From Bacteroidales bacterium (GTDB taxonomy: Bacteria; Bacteroidota; Bacteroidia; Bacteroidales; F082), in contig JAFUAA010000046.1 of NCBI GenBank assembly GCA_017460915.1, forward strand, positions 1 through 64,000: a DNA stretch of 64,000 bases, in the 5' to 3' direction. The notes under the pieces were generated by a model that saw nothing but the letters and a program-made list of their open reading frames with translations, had not been told where the DNA came from and searched no databases. Below are positions 45,367 through 52,117 of this stretch, piece after piece. The translations under genes and the position numbers were made by a program. Every line of letters starts with the position of its first letter. Positions within the stretch are counted from its first letter, which is position 1.

Positions 45367-46015
45367 AGAGCCAGTATTTTTCACCGTTAGACATGATAAT
45401 GCCGAGCAAACCTTTCTCGTAGTTGTAGTAATAGGTATCGGCATGGATGACTCCTTCGCCTTCGTAATAACTTGCATCAGCCTTCAGTTTGAAAACATCG
45501 TGATAATAGCGGTCGTTAATTTTCAACGAATCAAGCACTTCATAATTGGAATGGTCTTCACCGAAGAAGGGAATTCTCGATGACCCTACCCCAAAAATCT
45601 GTGCTGCTTTTAGGTAATTGTCATAACCTTGTTCGTCCTCATAGGCCATGTATTGGTTTGAAAATTCAATACTTAAATCGAAAATCGGGTAGTTTGGCAT
45701 GCATTTGGTGATGTCCGTCTCGTACTCATAATACCAGTCAGGAGCGGGTTCAAAACGTGTAGGTACAGAGCCATAATCATCGCTCATTTCCTTTTGTCGG
45801 TGGCGCGACACGGTGAAGTCGATGACAACGCGGTCGCTTTCGTGCTGCATACGGAACACGTCGCCGTTTTGGTAAGGAACGGTGGCCAAGTACTGCTCGG
45901 GGATACGCCCCAAATCAACGTAAGTGGGTTCCTTGCTCGGGCAGGCCGTGAACAAAACCGTCATAGCCCCAAGAACAATTGGAGCCAACATTTTTCTGAA
46001 AACTCGTTTCTTCAT
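45356..46015 (-). CDS. Lipoprotein of unknown function (first of a related pair)
   Basis: A 219-residue lipoprotein. The signal MKKRVFRKMLAPIVLGAMTV continues LFTACPSKE with the lipidated Cys. The mature protein is beta-rich: RMQHESDRVVIDFTVSRHRQ, YYHDVFKLKADASYYEGEGV, and the ending YYNYEKGLLGIIMSNGEKYW, like the neighbouring lipoprotein. ATG 46015 was chosen for the signal peptide; the frame itself is longer. Function unknown. The pair probably forms its own transcript, ending at the terminator at 44601-44626. Confidence 0.75.
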   Translation of the reverse strand: MKKRVFRKMLAPIVLGAMTVLFTACPSKEPTYVDLGRIPEQYLATVPYQNGDVFRMQHESDRVVIDFTVSRHRQKEMSDDYGSVPTRFEPAPDWYYEYETDITKCMPNYPIFDLSIEFSNQYMAYEDEQGYDNYLKAAQIFGVGSSRIPFFGEDHSNYEVLDSLKINDRYYHDVFKLKADASYYEGEGVIHADTYYYNYEKGLLGIIMSNGEKYWLYEE

Positions 46016-46190
46016 TGTGTTTGGTTTTAATTGTGTTTTTCGGCTGCAAAATATGGCAAAAATCCGATCAAAAACCAAGTTTTCTGGGCTTTACAAACTT
46101 TTGAAAAACCAATATTTTGATTTTCAAGTTATTGAGTTTCAAATTTACAAACTTTTGCACGCCCGAAATTGCCATTTTCTTCGGATTTTC

Positions 46191-46198
46191 TACTTTTG
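46191..46198 (+). promoter_or_regulatory. -7 box TACTTTTG for the MATE gene
   Basis: Reads TACTTTTG, with ATTG about 20 bases upstream as a possible -33 element. The ATG is 27 bases downstream. No other feature seen between 46016 and 46225. Confidence 0.5.
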
Positions 46199-46225
46199 CA
46201 CACCCAAAAAACGGGCTGAATAGTA

Positions 46226-47527
46226 ATGGAACAACGCGAATCCACACGGAAGCAACTGCTGCGCTATGCCCTGCCGAGCATCATTGGGATGCTCATCGTG
46301 GGCTTGCAGACCATCATCGACGGGCTGTTTGTCAGCCGTGGCGTGGGTGCCTTGGGCCTGGCCGCCGTCAACCTGAGCATGCCGCTCATCAGTGTGATGC
46401 TAAGCGTGGCCATTATGATCATCTCGGGCGGCATCGTCATCGCCAGCATCGCCCAAGGGCGCGGCGACGAGAAGCGCGTGAAGGGCTACACCACCCTCAC
46501 CTTCGTCGTTTTGCTCGTTACGATTCTGTTCCTTTCCACCTTGGTCGCTCTGAACCTCAAGCAGTTGTGTTATTTCCTCGGCAGCAACGACGAGGTGTAT
46601 CCGTTTGTGCGACAATATTTGGGCATCATCGGTTGCGGCTTCATTTTCTATTGCATCCCCAACTTCACCGAGGCTTTCACCCGTCTGCGTGGCAGGCCCA
46701 ACTGGGTCTTCACCAGCGGCGTGATTTGCTGCGTGGTGAATGTCGTGCTTGACTATTTCTTCGTCCTCCGTTTCGGCTGGGGCGTGGCGGGCGCCGCCAT
46801 CGCCACCTGCATCGCCAACACCACGGCGGCTTTGGTGCTGCTCCACAATGTGCGCTTCGGGAAACTCGTCGGCGGCAAGCGCGAAATCGGGAAGGTTTTC
46901 TACAACGGCTCGTCCGAGATGCTGACTTCGGTGTCGGCAGCGGTCACCACCTACATCTTTAATATCGTGCTCATGCGCGACATTGGGCCGAAGGGCGTGG
47001 CGGCACTCACCATCGTCTGCTATTTCAACTTCATCGTCAACATGTCGATTTTCGGGCTGTCGCAGGCCTTGTACCCGCTAATGTCTTACAGCGTCGGCGC
47101 GAAGGATTACAAGCGCATCAAGTCGTTGCTTTTCAATTCGATGCTGTTTGGAGATTGCATTGGGGTTGGCGTTTATTTGGTCGTGTTGGTTTTCAAGCAA
47201 GGCATCGTCGGAGCGTTTTCCGAAGGCGACCCCGAGCTGCACGAGCTGGCCATCGTCGCCACCACCTACGTCACTTTGCACTACCTCATTTCTTTCGTCA
47301 ACATCGTGGCGAGCAGTTTCCACACGGCCATTGAGCGGCCTTTGGAGTCGGTCGTCATCGCCCTTTGCCGCAGCATCATATTCGTGCTGATTCCGCTGTT
47401 TGTCCTCACGCCTATTCTCGGACAATTGGGCATTTGGCTCAGTATGCCTATTGCTGAGGTGCTGACTTTGCTTGTCAGCGTGCCGCTGATGTGGCGGTCG
47501 TTGCGGGGATTGAAATCCCCAAAGTGA
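46226..47527 (+). CDS. MATE family multidrug/cation exporter
   Basis: A 433-residue, 12-helix MATE protein. The family pattern begins LLRYALPSIIGMLIVGLQTI with IDGLFVSRGVGALGLAAVNL. The symmetric second half includes GSSEMLTSVSAAVTTYIFNI and NMSIFGLSQALYPLMSYSVG. It exports drugs or metabolites in exchange for Na+ or H+. The last residues (SLRGLKSPK) are encoded by the first arm of a REP family D repeat (47503-47520), so the C-terminus has been altered by it. Monocistronic. Confidence 0.92.
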   Translation: MEQRESTRKQLLRYALPSIIGMLIVGLQTIIDGLFVSRGVGALGLAAVNLSMPLISVMLSVAIMIISGGIVIASIAQGRGDEKRVKGYTTLTFVVLLVTILFLSTLVALNLKQLCYFLGSNDEVYPFVRQYLGIIGCGFIFYCIPNFTEAFTRLRGRPNWVFTSGVICCVVNVVLDYFFVLRFGWGVAGAAIATCIANTTAALVLLHNVRFGKLVGGKREIGKVFYNGSSEMLTSVSAAVTTYIFNIVLMRDIGPKGVAALTIVCYFNFIVNMSIFGLSQALYPLMSYSVGAKDYKRIKSLLFNSMLFGDCIGVGVYLVVLVFKQGIVGAFSEGDPELHELAIVATTYVTLHYLISFVNIVASSFHTAIERPLESVVIALCRSIIFVLIPLFVLTPILGQLGIWLSMPIAEVLTLLVSVPLMWRSLRGLKSPK

Positions 47528-47598
47528 TAGGGTCTTTTTCTCTTGTGGCGGGGATTGAATTCCCCGACGAAATAGGGTCGCCCTTTCAGGGCTTTGCA
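47503..47598. repeat. REP family D repeats (two arms, tandem)
   Basis: GGGGATTGAAATCCCC at 47505-47520 and a longer copy at 47549-47598 beginning GGGGATTGAATTCCCCGA and running into an inverted CCCTTTCAGGGC. The longer copy matches 15799-15846 inside murD, and a looser copy lies at 52058-52107. Confidence 0.75.
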
Positions 47599-47647
47599 TA
47601 AATCCAAAAAACCTTAGAAAAGTCCTACCAATTTGTAAGAAAAAATG

Positions 47648-47655
47648 TATTTTTG
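47648..47655 (+). promoter_or_regulatory. -7 box TATTTTTG for the prohibitin-like gene
   Basis: Reads TATTTTTG, 29 bases before ATG 47685. Confidence 0.5.
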
Positions 47656-47684
47656 CCCAATCAATCATCAATAAAAACAAGAAA

Positions 47685-48482
47685 ATGCCACAAAACATCG
47701 TTATCAACAACAAGAAAATCGGCCGTTACGTCATTTGGAGTGTATTGGTGTTTTTAGCCATCATCGTCCTTTCCTCCTCGTTCTACACCATCCGCTCGTC
47801 GGAACGCGGCGTGCTTTCCACTTTCGGAAAGATGAGCGACGAGGTGATTGAAGACGGCCTGCACATGAAGATTCCGTTCATCCAGACCGTCAAGCGCGTG
47901 AACGTGCAACAGAAGAAATTCGATGGCAAAGAGGACAGCTACACCCGCGACGTGCAGACCTCGGAAGTGGAATACACCATCAACTACGACTTGGTGCGCG
48001 AGAACGTGAGCAAACTGATGAAGAACGTCGGCGACGACTACCACAACCGTATCGTGGTGCCTTTCATCCGCTCGGCCATGAAGGAGTCGTTCGGCAACTT
48101 CGCCGCCACCGAAATCGTGGAGAACCGCGACGCCGTGCGCCGACAAATCGAGCAACAACTGCGCGAGACCTTGGACAGCAACTATTTCATGAACGTGCAG
48201 TTCCAACTTGTCAACATCGACTTCGACGACGACTTCGAGAACGCCATCAAGGAGAAGCAAGTGGCCGAACAAAACGCCCTGAAAGCCAAGAACGTCACCA
48301 TTCAAGTAGAGGAACAGGCCAAGCAGACCAAGGCCGAGGCCGAAGCCGAAGCCATGAGCATCAAGGCGGCCGCCTTGGAAAGCAACCCGAAGCTGGTGAA
48401 CTACGAAGCCGTGCAGAAATGGAACGGTCAGCTGCCGCAGTATATGCTGGGCAACTCCGTGCCGTTTATTGATTTGAAGTAA
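47685..48482 (+). CDS. Prohibitin/HflC-like SPFH protein
   Basis: A 265-residue protein with one N-terminal membrane helix (YVIWSVLVFLAIIVLSSSFY) and a periplasm- or membrane-facing SPFH domain (SSERGVLSTFGKMSDEVIED, GLHMKIPFIQTVKRVNVQQK, IVVPFIRSAMKESFGNFAA). A long coiled coil follows (AIKEKQVAEQNALKAKNVTI, AKQTKAEAEAEAMSIKAAAL). Proteins of this type form ring assemblies in the membrane and regulate FtsH-like proteases. No protease gene is adjacent. Monocistronic; the convergent hsdM gene ends 58 bases downstream. Confidence 0.9.
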   Translation: MPQNIVINNKKIGRYVIWSVLVFLAIIVLSSSFYTIRSSERGVLSTFGKMSDEVIEDGLHMKIPFIQTVKRVNVQQKKFDGKEDSYTRDVQTSEVEYTINYDLVRENVSKLMKNVGDDYHNRIVVPFIRSAMKESFGNFAATEIVENRDAVRRQIEQQLRETLDSNYFMNVQFQLVNIDFDDDFENAIKEKQVAEQNALKAKNVTIQVEEQAKQTKAEAEAEAMSIKAAALESNPKLVNYEAVQKWNGQLPQYMLGNSVPFIDLK

Positions 48483-48539
48483 AGAGCAGAATTCTTTCTT
48501 GTGTCGATGGAACGAATGAAGTGAGTGAAAGAATAAAAG

Positions 48540-49262
48540 CTATATCTCCTCCAGCCCCAACTCCTTCAAAAACACATTGAGTCTGCCTCGTGCTTCCTCG
48601 ATTTTGCCATCACATTCTTTCAATTGCTTCGTTACAGCATACAAATCAACCTGTTCCTCTTCCTTTGAAAGGTTCACATAACGGGTGATGTTGAGGTTGA
48701 AATCGTTTTCCTTGATTTCCTGCAGCGTTACCAACCGCGAGAAACGGCTCTCCTCCTTACGGAACTGATAGGTCTCCACGATTTTGTCCACATCTTCCTC
48801 TCGGAGATAGTTCTGTCGCTTGCCCTTCTCGTAATGCTCCTCTCCGCTGGCGTTGATGAACAGGATTTTGTCGTTCTTGCGGCATTTCTTCAACACAAGG
48901 ATGCAAACCGGAATGCCCGTGGAATAGAACAAATTGGCTGGCAGACCGATAACCGCATCAATGTTGTCGTCCTCAAGAAGTTTCTTGCGGATGACCTCCT
49001 CCCTACCACCACGGAATAGCACGCCGTGGGGCAGAATGATGGCCATTGTGCCGTTGTCGCTCAAGAAATGCAAGCCGTGAAGCAGAAACGCGAAATCGGC
49101 GGCGGACTTGGGTGCCACACCATATCGACTGAATCGGAAGTCCTTGGCTGTTTCTTCCGTGGGGTCCCAACGCAGACTGAAAGGCGGATTGGCCACCACC
49201 GCATCGAACTGCATCTTCTTGGCAGGATTCTGCTCGTTCAAGATGTCCCAATCGTTGGCCAA
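48540..49262 (-). pseudogene. hsdM: HsdM, C-terminal half (type I methyltransferase, frameshifted)
   Basis: Continues the HsdM sequence after a frame break at 49266-49287. Starting ANDWDILNEQNPAKK, it contains motif IV NPPF (FDAVVANPPFSLRWDP), APKSAADFAFLLHGLHFLSD, MAIILPHGVLFRGGREEVIR and IGLPANLFYSTGIPVCILVL, all standard for N6-adenine methylase subunits of type I systems. It ends with the helical tail (FNLNITRYVNLSKEEEQVDL) that meets HsdS. It lacks motif I, which is in the other half. Without the 11-bp duplication upstream, the two halves would form one frame. Confidence 0.85.
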
Positions 49263-49265
49263 CGA

Positions 49266-49287
49266 ATCGCCATGGTATCGCCATGGT
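49266..49287. repeat. 11-bp exact tandem duplication in hsdM
   Basis: ATCGCCATGGT occurs twice without a gap (49266-49276, 49277-49287). Removing one copy restores the frame HHGDSLANDWD between the two HsdM halves. Confidence 0.92.
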
Positions 49288-49979
49288 GAATCTCAAACTC
49301 GGTGTCCTTCACGCCGTGCAGCAGCATATTCATCCGCACAAGGTTGTAGGTGGTGATGTTCTTCTCCTGCCCGTAAATCTTCCCGATGCCGTAGCCTTCC
49401 ATCTCGCGGCGCACATTGAGCAGCAGCGAGCCCGAACCGCAGGCGAAGTCGAGCACCTTGTCGATGCGTTTCTTCTTGCCCGTGGCGGTGTCTTGGCAAT
49501 CGAGTGTGACGATGCGCGAAAGGATGGTGGAAATCATCTGTGGCGTGTAGAACTCGCCAGCTTTCTGCCCCGAACCGGCAGCAAACTGACCGATGAGATA
49601 TTCGTAGGCATCGCCCAAAGAATCGCCCTCGGCACCGCTGTCGGCAAGGCCTTTGGCAATGGTGGTAATCACCTTGGCCAAAAGCGCGTTGCGTTCGGTG
49701 TAGTTCTTGCCCAATTTTTCCGAATTGAGGTTGATTTCGGAAAACAAGCCCTTGAACGAGCTTTCAAACGACTCGTTTTCAATGTATTTGAAACCGTCTT
49801 GAAGGGTTTGCAGCAGGTCATCACTTTGCGTGCGCGCCAGTTCGGCAATGTTGTCCCAAAGATATTGCGGCTCAATCACATAATGAATCTTGCGTTTCAT
49901 CTGTTTTTCGAACAGGAACGTATCGTTTGGGTTGTTGTCGTACCAGATTTGCAATGGGATTTTTTGTGTTTTGGAATTT

Positions 49980-50008
49980 GTAGAGACGTCACAATGTGGC
50001 GTCTCTAC
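49980..50008. repeat. REP family A (copy flanking RAYT, left)
   Basis: 29 bp, arms GTAGAGACG and CGTCTCTAC around TCACAATGTGG. Identical base for base to the copy at 50675-50703. It supplies the last codons and stop of the RAYT gene and the first codons of the truncated hsdM. Confidence 0.92.
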
Positions 50009-50636
50009 GTTTTTCATTCAATTCATCATATGCCCATTTGGCAATATTGTTTTCAATATATGCGGAAATGCCGTTTAATTCATCCACATTGCGGACAATA
50101 TGGTCGTGGAAACGGGTTTGCCATGCAAATGGGATGTTGTTTTCATGTGCGTATTTGGTGACGGCCGTCTTGAATCGCGAAATAACATGGGACAAACGAC
50201 CACAATCATTTGCGATTTCCTGCATTTTCTCATTTTTCCATTCTGCCCGCGAACCCGTCGGTTCATCTGTAGAGACGTCATGATATGGCGTCAGCAAATC
50301 CGTCGATTCATTTATAGAGACGTCATAATATGGCGTCTCTACAATGGGTGGTTTCACAATTACAATCAAATGAATATGGTTTGGCATCACCACCCATAAC
50401 GGCACAGATATGTCATCGTGCAATGTTTCCATTTTAACGACACATTCGTCCGCGATTTTACCGATTTTTGACAAATTCATTTTCGGTTCGCCATTTTCAC
50501 CCATCGTTATTCTACCAAAATATTCCACGTGTTTGTGGGTGCAAATGGTAACATAATATGTTCCTCCGTTATAATCGTGCCATGATGCCCGTGCGGATGG
50601 AATGCGGTATTTGTTCTGAAATTTATCGTCTGACAT
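49989..50636 (-). CDS. REP-associated tyrosine transposase (RAYT, IS200/Y1 type)
   Basis: A 215-residue Y1 transposase of the RAYT type. Conserved features are YYVTICTHKHVEYFG, the metal-binding H-x-H in VVMPNHIHLIVIVK, and a C-terminal region with SRFKTAVTKYAHENN and FAWQTRFHDHIVRN. The catalytic Tyr is in the helix after that (probably ISAYIENNIAKWAYDE). RAYTs nick and copy REP palindromes as single strands. Two REPs are translated inside the protein (ETPYYDVSIN, TPYHDVSTDEP), its stop lies in a third, and an identical fourth lies upstream. The gene sits between hsdS and hsdM and has cut hsdM. Confidence 0.9.
   Translation of the reverse strand: MSDDKFQNKYRIPSARASWHDYNGGTYYVTICTHKHVEYFGRITMGENGEPKMNLSKIGKIADECVVKMETLHDDISVPLWVVMPNHIHLIVIVKPPIVETPYYDVSINESTDLLTPYHDVSTDEPTGSRAEWKNEKMQEIANDCGRLSHVISRFKTAVTKYAHENNIPFAWQTRFHDHIVRNVDELNGISAYIENNIAKWAYDELNEKRRDATL
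50269..50342. repeat. Two REP family A copies inside the RAYT gene
   Basis: 50269-50292 (right arm incomplete: GTAGAGACG ... GGCGTC) and 50314-50342 (arms ATAGAGACG and CGTCTCTAC). Both are translated in the transposase. Confidence 0.85.
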
Positions 50637-50649
50637 GGTTATTGGTGCT

Positions 50650-51192
50650 TTATTTTACATTTGTTTGTCCGTTTGTAGAGACGTCACAATGTGGCGTCTC
50701 TACAAACGGGAACATCCCTTGCATCAATCCTTTCTTGTATTGCCCCAAGAGGGAAATCTTTTCCGTGTAGGCATTTATCGTGTCGTCCATCGAGGAAAGG
50801 CAGGTGGCGATTTTGCGCTGCTCGTTCAAATCATTCGGATAACATACAATCCGCTCTTTTAATTCTGAAAAATGTCTTTTGTATTCGTTAGAGACAATGG
50901 GTGAATACAACAATGTTTGATACAAGAATCGCTCATCAATTTCATTTGATTTGGAAGACTTGAATATCTTAATACCATCTGCACCTTGAATATAGGGGAA
51001 ATCTATGAATTTTAATGTACAAGTATGGTCTCCAAAAACAATCAGGTTTTCCGATGTGGTATTTACAACAGCCTCAGCATCATCGGAATAACCACAAATA
51101 AAACTTTGGGATTGGTCCACAATAGGAAACAAGCCTTCGGTCTTATAATCTCTTGTTTGCAACTTTTTAGTTGGTGATATTGTCAAAATAAT
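50650..51192 (-). pseudogene. hsdS: HsdS, second target-recognition half (after an in-frame stop)
   Basis: Same frame as the first half, separated from it by TAG 51193-51195. It reads TISPTKKLQTRDYKTEGLFP, then IVDQSQSFICGYSDDAEAVV, and the conserved coiled-coil repeat LNEQRKIATCLSSMDDTINA...LLGQYKKGLMQGMF. This is a complete second target-recognition domain plus conserved region. The C-terminus (FVETPHCDVSTNGQTNVK) is translated from the REP at 50675-50703. If the stop were absent, HsdS would have the normal two-domain form of about 440 residues. It would then direct a type I enzyme to a bipartite target that cannot be read from the sequence. Confidence 0.8.
50675..50703. repeat. REP family A (copy flanking RAYT, right)
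   Basis: 29 bp identical to 49980-50008; forms the last codons of hsdS. Confidence 0.92.
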
Positions 51193-51987
51193 CTATCCCA
51201 ATTTCTTTTCCTCCCATCCTTTTTCGTTGTAAAACTCTGGAAATCTTAGTTTTGGTATTTGTAAGTAATTGATTTTTAACAATTTACCCCCCCCCACCAC
51301 CACAATTGAACTTACGAACAATTGTTGCATCAGCCCTTTCTTGTGGGCTTTCAGCAATTCGAGTTTTTCCTCGGTGGAATGAAGCAAATCATCAATGGAC
51401 GACAAGGCTTGCGCTATGCGGCGCTGCTCGGAAAATTGTGGGATAAAAACAGAATAGTCTAACATCATATTCTTGTCACCCCGTGGCATTTTCACTCCCT
51501 TCGCTCCTGCCATCGAATGGGCTATAAAACTATCACTTTTTATAATTTGAGCCACAAAGTCCTTGTCAAAACCTTTTTTCGCTCTAAACACAATTATGTC
51601 ATTTGATGCAGCTCCATCAAACCTTGCTTGCCAAACCTTTTTCAAATACGGTCTGATATTCGAGAATAGCACATCTCCTAATTTGAATGAGGTAAACGTA
51701 CCTGATGACGGTAATTTGGTGGCTCTTTTTACACCTTCATAATTTTGCAACATATTTTCAGTGCTGATATATGTTTCAATATCTAACAAATCAATGTTAC
51801 ATTTATCATTAACAACATCGGCAATTTCTCCCAATCTCTTCACTTCCCATTCCCCGTCGTTTTGGAATTCGGGAAAGCGGAGGACGGAGGGTGTTCCCCT
51901 ATCGTGAATATCCTCGCGATAGACATATTTCAAGTTTTCGCTAAGATAGCTGATAAATTGGTTTTCTATTTGTTTTTCTAATGCCAT
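51193..51987 (-). pseudogene. hsdS: HsdS, first target-recognition half with G9 tract
   Basis: A 264-residue fragment: N-terminal helix, TRD1 (LRFPEFQNDGEWEVKRLGE, PSSGTFTSFKLGDVLFSNIR) and the central conserved repeat (SEQRRIAQALSSIDDLLHST, EEKLELLKAHKKGLMQQLF). A linker (VSSIVVVGGGKLL) encoded by a run of nine G (51287-51295, C on the plus strand) leads to the start of TRD2 (LRFPEFYNEKGWEEKKLG). It stops at TAG 51193-51195. A gain or loss of one G would stop translation immediately after the tract (TAA in both other frames), leaving a half HsdS. No hsdR is present in the window. Confidence 0.85.
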
Positions 51988-52011
51988 AAACTTTATTTCC
52001 TAACGAGGCAC

Positions 52012-52019
52012 AAAAATAA
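52012..52019 (-). promoter_or_regulatory. -7 box TATTTTTG for hsdS
   Basis: Reads TATTTTTG on the minus strand, 25 bases before ATG 51987. Confidence 0.5.
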
Positions 52020-52057
52020 CCTTTTTTCCACAATCCTCAAACAAAATCGGCTAAAAA

Positions 52058-52107
52058 CTTGAAGCCCCGAAGGGGCGGCCAGATCTCATCGGGGATTTCA
52101 ATCCCCG
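52058..52107. repeat. REP family D (copy 3)
   Basis: Two adjacent palindromes, GCCCCGAAGGGGC and GGGGATTTCAATCCCC, in the gap between hsdS and the TonB receptor. Related to 47549-47598 and 15799-15846. Confidence 0.75.
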
Positions 52108-52117
52108 TACAAAAAAG

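Larger units (their letters stand above)
49238..50017 (-). pseudogene. hsdM: HsdM, N-terminal half, with REP-derived N-terminus
   Basis: Carries the AdoMet motif I VLDFACGSGSLLLNV and the conserved YEYLIGQFAAGSGQKAGEFY and QEKNITTYNLVRMNMLLHGV of HsdM. The gene begins abnormally. Its first residues (VETPHCDVSTN) are translated from the REP palindrome at 49980-50008, and about 70 residues of the usual N-terminus are missing; homology starts at IPLQIWYDNNP. The frame ends in GDTMAIRWPTIGTS because of an exact 11-bp tandem duplication (49266-49287) just before the catalytic half. The methylase is therefore cut at both ends by two independent events. Confidence 0.85.

Noticed and set aside
49980..50703. 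CRISPR array from the repeated GTAGAGACG units
   Set aside because: The repeats are palindromic, irregularly spaced, mostly inside genes, and next to a RAYT rather than cas genes.
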